Shown piece by piece: positions 1 to 6,783 of a DNA stretch of 7,635 bases. Positions within the stretch are counted from its first letter, which is position 1. Every line of letters begins with the position of its first letter. The notes beneath the pieces were generated by a model, which did not search any database, was not told the origin of the DNA, and saw only the letters and a list, made by a program, of their open reading frames with translations. The translations under genes were made by a program, and so were the position numbers. This DNA comes from Lentisphaeria bacterium UBA1724 (GTDB lineage Bacteria; Verrucomicrobiota; Lentisphaeria; Oligosphaerales; Oligosphaeraceae), in assembly GCA_002315885.1 (NCBI GenBank), contig DCIO01000036.1, positions 20,476 to 28,110 of the forward strand, written 5' to 3'.

Positions 1-393
1 CGTCATGGATGGGACCCGGAAGGCTTCTTGTGCGCGTTCCCAGTCTTTTCGGTATTCCACATCGAAGATATCGGGACAAATAGCAGGGATATCCGTGAAT
101 TCCCGCGCCATATCGGGGATGCAGAATTGTGCGCCAGGCAGTGCTTCCAAGGCAAGTGTTCGGTCAAAATGCTCCTCTGCCTGGAGGATTTGGAATGCCT
201 TTTCAAAAGTTTTCCGTGGGCCTTCTACAACGCGCAGAGTGAGCCCATCGGGAAGGACTACCTTTGGAGGCAACGGACCAGTCAGAAGGGTCACCTCATG
301 CCCGCGTTTCGTGGCCTCGGCCGCCAGTCCTCGGAGTTCCCGGAGAGCGTGGTCGTCGTCTTGAAAATGATATCGGGCAAAAAGAAAGTTCAT
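1..393 (-). CDS. Glycosyltransferase, GT4/WaaG-like, N-terminal part (3' end outside window)
   Basis: An open frame of 131 codons starts at the ATG complementary to 391-393 and runs off the left edge without a stop. An in-frame TGA (405-403) lies four codons upstream of the ATG, so this start is forced. The residues resemble the N-terminal Rossmann domain of GT4 enzymes of the WaaG kind. There is an initial strand (FLFARYHF), a helix with ALRELRGLAAEATKRGHEV at about 16-34, then the strand TLLTG, and later DRTLALEALPGAQFCIPDM (about 77-95), which parallels the WaaG segment around its MPG motif. Such enzymes transfer a sugar from a nucleotide sugar to lipopolysaccharide core or another glycan at the cytoplasmic face of the inner membrane. 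The catalytic C-terminal E-x7-E region is not in the window, so substrate and exact family are open. No Shine-Dalgarno precedes the start. A gap of 164 bp of repeat DNA separates it from the efflux cassette, and a functional link is not evident. Confidence 0.6.
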   Translation of the reverse strand, partial: MNFLFARYHFQDDDHALRELRGLAAEATKRGHEVTLLTGPLPPKVVLPDGLTLRVVEGPRKTFEKAFQILQAEEHFDRTLALEALPGAQFCIPDMAREFTDIPAICPDIFDVEYRKDWERAQEAFRVPSMT

Positions 394-398
394 GCGGT

Positions 399-534
399 TA
401 AGTCAATTCGACATTCAACGAGAACTGAAAGATGGGTATGGGGAAACCTCTCCATCCTCCATTAAGTAAGTCAATTCGACATTCAACGAGCACTGAAAGA
501 TGGGTATGGGGAAACCTCCCTATCCTCCATTAAG
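399..534. repeat. Tandem duplication, 2 x 68 bp
   Basis: Bases 399-466 and 467-534 are adjacent direct copies that match at 65 of 68 positions; the differences are 423/491 (A/C), 451/519 (T/C) and 453/521 (C/T). Each copy begins TAAGTCAATTCGACATTC and ends CTCCATTAAG. Each contains a possible hairpin with a 7-bp stem and an AACC loop (438-455 and 506-523 on the plus strand). The repeat fills most of the gap between the PII-like stop and the glycosyltransferase start. It has no long open frame and no terminal inverted repeats, so it looks like a non-coding intergenic repeat and not an insertion sequence. Possible roles are an RNA element, a dispersed family or a slippage product; the sequence does not decide. 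Confidence 0.9.
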
Positions 535-556
535 CATTAAGCATCAAGCATTAAGC
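529..556. repeat. Heptanucleotide repeat ATTAAGC x 4
   Basis: Four consecutive 7-bp units lie at 529-535, 536-542, 543-549 and 550-556. They read ATTAAGC except the third, which is ATCAAGC. A partial fifth unit (ATTAG) at 557-561 contains the stop codon of the PII-like gene. The first unit overlaps the end of the 68-bp tandem copy. The array is read as TTAATGC units on the coding strand, just after translation ends. Such a short perfect array can change length by replication slippage. Confidence 0.88.
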
Positions 557-557
557 A

Positions 558-860
558 TTAGATTTTCCCTGTCATGGCTTCCACGGGGAGTTGGAAAGCC
601 TTGATGCCTTCCCGTTTTGCTTCGCCGTCCCTGAGTTGTTGGATGGCGTTCATGAGAGTGGGTGCCTGGGCGTCTTCCACCACTGCCATGAGTGCGGAGT
701 TGGCGCCGGGCCAGACGTTGGTATCCATGCGGGGGCCGGTGGTCTGTCCCTGTCCGTAGAGTCTAGGCCACTGTGTGAAGCAATCCACCTTCTGTTCCTG
801 GAGGAGTTTTTGGACTTCTGCTTCAATGGAGATATTATACACGATGAAAATCAGTTTCAT
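558..860 (-). CDS. PII-like, PG0541-family transporter-associated protein
   Basis: A 100-residue soluble protein with no signal peptide or membrane segment. The sequence begins with a beta strand (MKLIFIVYN) and an amphipathic helix. A flexible loop rich in Gly, Thr and Arg follows (GQGQTTGPRMDTNVWPGANS, about 36-55), then a strand (ALMAVVED), a second helix (about 65-78) and a final strand (IKAFQLPVEA). This beta-alpha-beta layout with a long T-loop-like insertion, and the residues around GxGxxTG and T-x-x-W-P, match the PG0541 transporter-associated family, a branch of the PII-like (GlnB/CutA-like) ferredoxin-fold trimers that is encoded next to RND pumps. Its ATG overlaps the TGA of the RND gene in ATGA, and AAGGAG lies 8 bases upstream, so the two are translationally coupled. 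It probably acts in the cytoplasm on the pump or senses a small ligand for it; ligand and mechanism are unknown to me. Family assignment is fairly sure, role inferred. Confidence 0.82.
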   Translation of the reverse strand: MKLIFIVYNISIEAEVQKLLQEQKVDCFTQWPRLYGQGQTTGPRMDTNVWPGANSALMAVVEDAQAPTLMNAIQQLRDGEAKREGIKAFQLPVEAMTGKI

Positions 861-3800
861 GCGGCTTTCTCCTTTTTCACGAAAGAGTAGAGGGTGGGCA
901 CGAAGACCAGCGTTACCAATGTGGAGATGGTGAGACCGCCGATGATGCAGACCGCCAATGGGCTCCAGAGTTCGCTACCGGTGGTGGTGGCGATTGCCAT
1001 GGGGACCATACCGAAGATGGTGGTGAGGGTGGTCATGAGGACGGGGCGCAGACGCGAGCGTCCTGCGGAGGTGATGGAATCATAGACGGAGTTTCCGCGT
1101 GCCACCAGGATGTCGATGAAGTCGATGAGAACGATGGCGTTGTTGACTACGGTTCCCACCAGCATGATCAGTCCGATGAAGCTCATGATATTGAGGGTCA
1201 TGCCGCAGAGTGCCAGTGCGAAGATAGCGCCTGCGCCGGCGAATGGGATGGAGAACATGACCACGAAGGGGGAGATATGGGACTCGAACTGTGCGGCCAT
1301 GACCATGTAGACCAGGATGATGCCCAGCACCAGCATGAGTGTCAGGTCGCCGAAGGACTTGCCTTGCTCCTTGATTTGTCCGTCAAACGCCAATGAGGTG
1401 CCCTGTGGCAGCATGAGTTTGGTATCGATGGCTTCCTTGAGTTCCTTCCAGACTTCGCCCAGGGAGCGCCCGTAGATATCGATTTGGAGTTGCACGGAGC
1501 GTTCCTGTCCCACGCGTTGGATGGTGACGGGTCCCAGTTCCTCGCTGATGGTAGCGAAGGCATCCAGTCGGAAGCGTTTGTCGCCGACGGTGATTTCGGA
1601 GTTCATCAGGTCGTTGATGGTGCGTCGTTCGCCTTCGTCCAGCTGCAGGAAGATGTCGTATTCGTCTTCGGCCTGGCGGTAAGCGGAGGCGGTATTTCCG
1701 TAGAAGAGTGTGCGGATTGCGGAGACGATGCTATTCACGTCCACTCCCAGTGCGGCGGCGGCTTCTCGGTCGATATTGATGACCACTTCGCGGTTACCGT
1801 TATCGAAGGTGATGTTGGGGTCCACTGCGCCGGGGGTATCCAGTGCCAGTTGGCGGATTTCCTGTGCGACTCGAAGAGATTGGTCCAGGTCGTATCCCAG
1901 GACTTTCACCACGATGGGTTTTGCGTTGGAACCGCCCATCATCATGTTCATCAGGCGGTTGGAAGTAGAGAGGAAGACCCGGTCCAATTCGGGCCAGGAG
2001 CGCAATTCCTTCAGGATGGACTCGCCCAATTCGGCGGTATTGTATGGGCGGTATTCCCGTTCCACGAACTTGATATTCATGCGTCCCACGTGGCCGCCGC
2101 TGCCACCCCAGCCCTTCTTGTTCTGGCCCGCACGCCAGTTGTCAAAACGAATGGCGGAAGTGCGTTGTGTGCCTTCGGAGTCGGTGATGGTCTGGCCTGG
2201 GTATTTGGTATTCAGGAGTTCCTGTTCCTTGGCGTAGACCAGCTTTGCGATGCATCGGGATACCTCCGCGGTGAGTTCGGGGCGGGTAGAGACGGGCATC
2301 TGGAAGCGGATTTCCATTTCGCCAGTATCCTGGTCGGGGGTAAATTCCGTGCCGACGAAGGGGATGATAAGGATGGCGAGTCCCACCACTGCGGCGCCAA
2401 CTATCATCACACTGCGGCGGTGCTTCAGACAGTAACCCAGCAACCGTCCATACGCATTCTCAAAACTGCAGAAGAATTTTTCAGTGAGATCGTAGAGTGT
2501 CCCGGAGAGGCCCTTCTTGCCGTCCCCTTCCTTTTTGGGTGGCTGCAGGAGTTTGCTGGAGAGCATGGGGGTCAGCATCAGTGCGCAGAGCAGGGACGCC
2601 AGCAGTGTCGCGGTCACCAATCCGCCCAGCTGTTTGAAGATGATGCCCGTGGCGCCCTGGACGAAGACCATGGGGAAGAAGACGCAGATGGTGGTGGCAG
2701 TGGATGCCAGCAGGGACAGGCTGACTTCCGAGGCCGCAAATTTGGAGGCCTCTCGGACTCGGACGCCACGCTGGACTTGCGAGGTGATGTTTTCCAGGAC
2801 CACGATGGCGTTGTCAACTACCATGCCGATGGCGATGGCCAGTGCGGAGAGGCTGATCATGTTGATTGTCCACCCCATGAAGAACATGAAGGTGAATGCG
2901 ATGATCAGTGAGAAGGGGATGGTCAGGACGATGACCAGGGAGGAGCGGATATTTCGGAGGAAGAAGAAAGAGACCAGGATGACGAAGAAACCGCCCCAGA
3001 GGACGGTGCTCTTGACGTTGTTGATGGAGCGTGTGATGAAGGTGGCGGAGTCGCTGATGACGAAGAACTGTATGTCCTGTGGCAGGGTCTTCTTGATTTC
3101 CTCCAGTTCTTTTCGGACGGCGCTGCAGACGGAGACCGTATTTGCGCCCGTGCGCTTCTGGACGATCATCATCATGCCGTCGCGTCCCATGGTTTCCACG
3201 TATTGTGTGGTTTCCTCGAAGGCGTCATTGACTTTGGCTACGTCTTTGATGCGGAGGATGGAGCCATTGAGTCGGAGGATGGGGATTTCCGCGATCTGTG
3301 CGGGGTTTGTGAATTCGCCCAGGACGCGGATGGTGTATTCGATGCGTCCGATTTTCAGGCTACCCGCGGGGAGGGTCTTGTTTTCCTGGGCGATGGCGTG
3401 TTCGATATCGTCCAGTGTGAGGTCGTAACCCGAGAGCTTTTCCCGGGAGAGGACGATGTTAATCTGACGCTGCAGGCCACCGTGGGCATCCACGGAGCCC
3501 ACGCCTTCCAGGCGCTGGAGGGGCTGCGCCACATCGTCGTCGATAATATCGGAGAGGTGCTCGATGGACTCCTTTGCGGTGACGCCGATGAGCATGATGG
3601 GCATGTCCGCGGAGTCGAACTTGAAGATGGTGGGGGTATCCACATCATCGGGCAGATTGGGGATTGCCATATCTACCTTGCTGCGGACATCGTTGGAGGC
3701 CTCGTCAATATTGGTTCCCCAGGTGAATGTGCAGGAGATGTTGGAGACGCCCTCGGAGGTATTCGAGCGCAACTCATCCAGGTTGGGGACGGAGCCCAGG

Positions 3801-4009
3801 CGTTTTTCCAGGACGCGGGTGACCTTGGTCTCCACGTCTTCGGCGGAGGCCCCTGCCCAAGTGGTCATGACCGTGACGCGTGTGGGCTCGATGTCCGGCA
3901 TCAAGTCCAGGCCCAAACGTGAGAAACAGACAATGCCCAGAATGAGAATCGCCAGGAAGAGCATTCCTGTGGCGATTGGTCGCTGGACACCAAATTCGGG
4001 TAGTTTCAT
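857..4009 (-). CDS. RND efflux pump, inner-membrane proton antiporter (HAE/AcrB-like superfamily)
   Basis: A 1050-residue protein, the usual full length for a drug-type RND transporter, which works as a trimer in the inner membrane exchanging protons for substrate. Twelve membrane segments are visible: TM1 (about 12-30), TM2-6 (about 334-482), TM7 (about 533-553) and TM8-12 (about 886-1043). Two large periplasmic porter/docking domains lie between TM1 and TM2 and between TM7 and TM8. The signature GMVVDNAIVVLEN (395-407) is in TM4. Against AcrB, Asp407 matches D399, Asp408 is replaced by N400, Lys940 by N956, while Arg971 and Thr978 are kept as R986 and T993. The relay is therefore of the single-Asp type, common in non-proteobacterial RND pumps, and unlike metal pumps of the CzcA kind. 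A Gly-rich stretch (about 633-642) sits in the second periplasmic domain. Start ATG is supported by AGGGAGG 8 bases upstream. It is 18 bp from the adaptor gene and overlaps the PII-like gene. Substrate cannot be read from the sequence. Confidence 0.96.
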   Translation of the reverse strand: MKLPEFGVQRPIATGMLFLAILILGIVCFSRLGLDLMPDIEPTRVTVMTTWAGASAEDVETKVTRVLEKRLGSVPNLDELRSNTSEGVSNISCTFTWGTNIDEASNDVRSKVDMAIPNLPDDVDTPTIFKFDSADMPIMLIGVTAKESIEHLSDIIDDDVAQPLQRLEGVGSVDAHGGLQRQINIVLSREKLSGYDLTLDDIEHAIAQENKTLPAGSLKIGRIEYTIRVLGEFTNPAQIAEIPILRLNGSILRIKDVAKVNDAFEETTQYVETMGRDGMMMIVQKRTGANTVSVCSAVRKELEEIKKTLPQDIQFFVISDSATFITRSINNVKSTVLWGGFFVILVSFFFLRNIRSSLVIVLTIPFSLIIAFTFMFFMGWTINMISLSALAIAIGMVVDNAIVVLENITSQVQRGVRVREASKFAASEVSLSLLASTATTICVFFPMVFVQGATGIIFKQLGGLVTATLLASLLCALMLTPMLSSKLLQPPKKEGDGKKGLSGTLYDLTEKFFCSFENAYGRLLGYCLKHRRSVMIVGAAVVGLAILIIPFVGTEFTPDQDTGEMEIRFQMPVSTRPELTAEVSRCIAKLVYAKEQELLNTKYPGQTITDSEGTQRTSAIRFDNWRAGQNKKGWGGSGGHVGRMNIKFVEREYRPYNTAELGESILKELRSWPELDRVFLSTSNRLMNMMMGGSNAKPIVVKVLGYDLDQSLRVAQEIRQLALDTPGAVDPNITFDNGNREVVINIDREAAAALGVDVNSIVSAIRTLFYGNTASAYRQAEDEYDIFLQLDEGERRTINDLMNSEITVGDKRFRLDAFATISEELGPVTIQRVGQERSVQLQIDIYGRSLGEVWKELKEAIDTKLMLPQGTSLAFDGQIKEQGKSFGDLTLMLVLGIILVYMVMAAQFESHISPFVVMFSIPFAGAGAIFALALCGMTLNIMSFIGLIMLVGTVVNNAIVLIDFIDILVARGNSVYDSITSAGRSRLRPVLMTTLTTIFGMVPMAIATTTGSELWSPLAVCIIGGLTISTLVTLVFVPTLYSFVKKEKAA
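869..874 (-). promoter_or_regulatory. Shine-Dalgarno AAGGAG of the PII-like gene
   Basis: AAGGAG on the coding strand lies 8 bases before the ATG at 860, inside the last codons of the RND gene. Together with the ATGA stop/start overlap (857-860) it fixes the start and shows that the small protein is made in step with the pump. Confidence 0.8.
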
Positions 4010-4017
4010 CGGTGGCG

Positions 4018-4024
4018 CCTCCCT
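4018..4024 (-). promoter_or_regulatory. Shine-Dalgarno AGGGAGG of the RND gene
   Basis: AGGGAGG on the coding strand lies 8 bases before the ATG at 4009, in the 18-bp gap after the adaptor stop codon (4030-4028). It decides the RND start and is the strongest ribosome site in the window. Confidence 0.82.
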
Positions 4025-4027
4025 GGG

Positions 4028-5299
4028 TTACTCGACGCGCTTGATGGTGGCCCCATCCGTCAGACGATGCTGGCCCTGGACGACGATTTCGTCTCCTTCC
4101 TTCAGGCCATCCAGCACTTCCACCATGCCCCCTGTGGTGATGCCCAGGTTGACGGGGACCGCCTTCACGGTGTCGCCATTGCAGACGAAGACCAGCTGTT
4201 TGTCCAGATTGCGGATGGGCAGGGAGACATCCACGGTGACGATGCCCGTGCGCTCTTCCATGAGCAAATCCACGGTGGCGTACATGCCCGGCAGGAACAT
4301 GTAGGTGCCATCCTCAAAGAGGGCATTCTCCAGGCGCATCTCCACTTGGGCGGTTCGGGTGACGGAGTTGACTGCGGGATAGACCTTCTCCACCACGCAG
4401 GAGACGCGCTCCGTGGGATGGGCGGCGCAGCGCAGGGTGGCCTGGGTCTTGCCAGGAACAATGAGGGAAAGGCGGTTGGTGGGGACGGATACCACGACTT
4501 TCACCGTGTCAATCTCCAGAATCGTCACCAATGGCGTGGAAGCGGTGACTTGCACGCCGGGGTCCAGGCACTTCTTGCTGACGACGCCATCCATGGGAGC
4601 GATAATCTTGGTTTCGGCGTAGTTCAGCGCGGCTTCTTCCTCCTGGGCTTGAGCTTGCTTCAGGGAGGCATTCGCCTGCTGAATTGCGGCTTCCGCACCG
4701 GAAATCTGTGCTTTGGCGGCGGTCATGTCGGCTTTTGCCTGGGCGAATGCAGTCTCGGCCTGGTCCAAATCCTGCTGCTTACCCGCATTCTTGGCCATCA
4801 GGCCCTTCTGACGCTCGAATTCACGCTCCTTGTCACGGACATTCGCTTCTTCGGAGACCAATGCGGCCTTGCGCTGTTCCAGGGTGGCTTTGGCGCTGGC
4901 CACATTGGCTTCCGCGGCCAAGCGCACTGCGGTGGCGCTGGACAACTTCGCGTGGTATTCACGGTCGTCGATGCGACCAATCTGCTGGCCTTTCTTGACG
5001 CGGGTGCCCTCCTCAACGGGGGTGCCGTCCTCCAATTCCAGGGCAAGCAGTCGACCTGCGACTTTGGATTGCAGGTCCACGGAACGCATGGCTTCGATAT
5101 CGCCATTGAAAGTCAGGATATTCTTGACAGAGCCCAGTTCCACACGGCCCGTCTTGACCACCACTGAGGTATCCCGCGGACCTGCGGCATTCTTCTGTGC
5201 GGCGGAACGTGCGGCGGAGATGCGCTGGCTTGCAAAGACGCAGATAGCGATGATTGCGACGACAGCCAACAGCGTGAGTGCGAGGGGCTTCTTAGTCAT
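4028..5299 (-). CDS. RND efflux periplasmic adaptor (membrane-fusion protein, HlyD/AcrA type)
   Basis: A 423-residue adaptor that bridges the inner-membrane pump and the outer-membrane channel in the periplasm. Residues 6-24 form one hydrophobic anchor. A cysteine sits at residue 20, but Ile just before it spoils a lipobox, so a membrane anchor is more likely than a lipid tail. The first lipoyl half lies at about 75-112 (SKVAGRLLALELEDGTPVEEGTRVKKGQ, in part). An Ala/Gln/Glu/Lys-rich coiled-coil hairpin spans about 115-225, and the second lipoyl half has the family motif AETKIIAPMDGVV (228-240) and runs to about 262. A beta-barrel domain (about 265-345) and a membrane-proximal domain (about 350-423) follow. 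Domain order and length are typical of AcrA/MdtA-like proteins. The ATG at 5299 has no Shine-Dalgarno; upstream is a pyrimidine-rich run. The 133-bp gap to the channel gene contains a long inverted repeat. It is closely packed with the RND gene. Confidence 0.95.
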   Translation of the reverse strand: MTKKPLALTLLAVVAIIAICVFASQRISAARSAAQKNAAGPRDTSVVVKTGRVELGSVKNILTFNGDIEAMRSVDLQSKVAGRLLALELEDGTPVEEGTRVKKGQQIGRIDDREYHAKLSSATAVRLAAEANVASAKATLEQRKAALVSEEANVRDKEREFERQKGLMAKNAGKQQDLDQAETAFAQAKADMTAAKAQISGAEAAIQQANASLKQAQAQEEEAALNYAETKIIAPMDGVVSKKCLDPGVQVTASTPLVTILEIDTVKVVVSVPTNRLSLIVPGKTQATLRCAAHPTERVSCVVEKVYPAVNSVTRTAQVEMRLENALFEDGTYMFLPGMYATVDLLMEERTGIVTVDVSLPIRNLDKQLVFVCNGDTVKAVPVNLGITTGGMVEVLDGLKEGDEIVVQGQHRLTDGATIKRVE

Positions 5300-5355
5300 G
5301 ACAAAAGAAAAACAGAGGCGTATCTAGTTGAATGAAACGAATCTTTTGAATACGT

Positions 5356-5420
5356 ATCCGCAAAAATACCCAAGGACGCAAAAATATCGTTTTTAATGTG
5401 TCCTTGTGTATTTTGCGGAT
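5356..5420. repeat. Large imperfect inverted repeat between channel and adaptor genes
   Basis: Left arm 5356-5377 begins ATCCGCAAAA and ends CAAGGAC. Right arm 5400-5420 is its reverse complement at 20 positions, with one bulged A and one mismatch. The 22-base centre can also pair through AAAAA/TTTTT. The element has inner direct copies of GCAAAAATA at 5360-5368 and 5378-5386. An 8-bp palindrome ATACGTAT (5350-5357) abuts the left arm. On the transcribed strand no T-run follows the stem, so it is not a standard intrinsic terminator. It could be an RNA stem that sets relative levels of channel and adaptor, a protein-binding palindrome, or a small repeat element. The 133-bp gap shows no other clear feature. 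Confidence 0.85.
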
Positions 5421-5432
5421 TGGTTGTATGAA

Positions 5433-6737
5433 TTATTTCAGGTTGTAACCGCCGACGGAGTCCAGGGTCTCCATGGCCTTCAGGACAGCGATCCAGGCGG
5501 TGGAGCGGTCCAGGGAGGTATTGGTCAAGTCGGTCTGGACTTCGTTCACGCGGGTGATGGTAGCGGTGCCGCCCAGGTATTCCTCATAGACCAGGTCGCG
5601 GATCTGCTGAGCGATCTGGAGCAGGCTGTTTTCCTTCTCCAGGATTTCGCTGGCGGATTCCAGGGTGACGCGGTCGGCGCGGATCTCGGCTTCCAGGCGG
5701 TCTTCCACGGCGGTCAGTGCCTTCTGGGCGACCACCAGGTTTGCCTTGGCGGAATCAATGGCGGCCTTGGTGGCCATGCCATTGAAGAGATTCCAGCTGG
5801 CGGTGACGCCGAAGTTCACGTTGCGGTCGCCGTGCTTGTTGAAGTGCGCGGAGTGCGTACGCTCATAGCCGTAGTTGCCAAAGGCGTAGAATTTGGGAGA
5901 CCAGTCGGATTTGGCCAGTTTCACGGAGAGTTCGGCCATCTCCACGTTCTCGCGGGCGGCAATGAGGTCGGGACGGCATGCCCAGGCGTGCTCGATGATC
6001 TCAGAAACGGTGGGATAGGCACGCTGGGCAGTCTCTTCGGCGGGCTTGACCAGCTCCAGGCAATCCCAGATGTCATCCTGCTGGATGCTCAGCAACTCGC
6101 CCAGGGAGACGCAGGCCGCACGCCAGGCGCGCTTGGCGGCGATGTAGTTCGCTTCGGCAGTCTGGACCTGGAACTCGAAGTTCAGGACTTCGGAGAGTTT
6201 CGCGGTGCCGTAGTCCTTCTTCTTCTGGGCATCATCCTTCAGCTGGCGGTTGAATTCCGCGTCCTGCTGGCAGATGTTCATGGAGTTCTGTGCCTGGAGG
6301 ACATTGTAGTATGCGTAGGCCACTTCTTCCAGCAGAAGGCGACGCGCGTCGTCGCAATCCTGGATGGCGATATCGCCATTCAGCTGTGCAGCCAGGTAGC
6401 GGAAGCGCCGTGCAAAGCCGTCGAAGACCAGCCAGGATGCGGAGAGGCCCGCGTTATAGCGGGTATTCTGCTCGTAGTCGCGGGTTTCGCGGCCGACTGC
6501 ATAGTCGCGGTTTCGTTTGATGCCGGCTTCCAGGTCCAGTGTGGGGAAGTATGCGCTGCGTGCCACGTCAACGGATGCCAGTGCGGCATCGATGCGTGCC
6601 TGTGCCTGCGCCAGGGTGGGGTTCTGTTCCAGGGCGATGCGCTTTGCGTCATCCAGGCTCAGTTTGATTTTGCCGTCAGCCATCAGAGTGACCGCAGCCA
6701 GGAGAGAGAAGAAAAGCAAAAAGAATTTGGTTTTCAT
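5433..6737 (-). CDS. TolC-family outer-membrane efflux channel
   Basis: A 434-residue outer-membrane protein, the exit duct of the tripartite pump. Residues 1-20 are a signal peptide (Lys at 2 and 4, hydrophobic core FFLLFFSLLAAV, likely cleavage after TLMA20). No lipobox is present, so it is not the NodT lipoprotein branch. The mature part starts with KLSLDDAKRIALEQNPTL, the usual first helix of the family. The internal duplication of TolC is visible as ASWLVFDGFARR (100-111) and ASWNLFNGMATK (313-324), each followed by a long helical region; the second half ends with YLGGTATITRVNEVQTDL (387-404) and a closing helix. Five cysteines (128, 156, 209, 226, 254) are more than usual for a channel protein exposed to the periplasm. 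The ATG at 6737 has no Shine-Dalgarno. The gap of 46 bp from the regulator gene suggests one transcript, and 133 bp separate it from the adaptor gene. Confidence 0.95.
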   Translation of the reverse strand: MKTKFFLLFFSLLAAVTLMADGKIKLSLDDAKRIALEQNPTLAQAQARIDAALASVDVARSAYFPTLDLEAGIKRNRDYAVGRETRDYEQNTRYNAGLSASWLVFDGFARRFRYLAAQLNGDIAIQDCDDARRLLLEEVAYAYYNVLQAQNSMNICQQDAEFNRQLKDDAQKKKDYGTAKLSEVLNFEFQVQTAEANYIAAKRAWRAACVSLGELLSIQQDDIWDCLELVKPAEETAQRAYPTVSEIIEHAWACRPDLIAARENVEMAELSVKLAKSDWSPKFYAFGNYGYERTHSAHFNKHGDRNVNFGVTASWNLFNGMATKAAIDSAKANLVVAQKALTAVEDRLEAEIRADRVTLESASEILEKENSLLQIAQQIRDLVYEEYLGGTATITRVNEVQTDLTNTSLDRSTAWIAVLKAMETLDSVGGYNLK

Positions 6738-6783
6738 GGTAGTTTTGTTTTTGGGTGGGTGAGTTGTATGATAAGAAAATGGT

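Noticed and set aside
28..465. 145-codon open frame on the plus strand over the glycosyltransferase and first 68-bp repeat
   Set aside because: The minus-strand frame shows GT4-like sequence and a start fixed by an upstream stop; the plus-strand product resembles nothing and ends inside the repeat.
399..534. 68-bp tandem copies as CRISPR repeats or an att site
   Set aside because: The copies are directly adjacent with no spacers, there are only two, and no cas or integrase gene is nearby.
1484..2911. 475-codon open frame on the plus strand, antisense to the RND gene
   Set aside because: The RND frame opposite is a full-length, recognisable protein; the antisense product is an Asp/Gly/His-rich low-complexity string with no family features, as expected from codon bias of the true gene.
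4067..5167. 366-codon open frame on the plus strand, antisense to the adaptor gene
   Set aside because: Gly/His/Asp-rich shadow of the adaptor; no ribosome site or family motif.
5240..5242. Cys20 of the adaptor as a lipoprotein attachment site
   Set aside because: The preceding residues are Ile-Ala-Ile; Ile directly before Cys does not fit a lipobox, and the hydrophobic stretch is better explained as a membrane anchor.
5423..6771. 9-bp match GTTGTATGA at 5423-5431 and 6763-6771, downstream of two stop codons
   Set aside because: Too short to separate from chance in AT-rich gaps; no flanking similarity.
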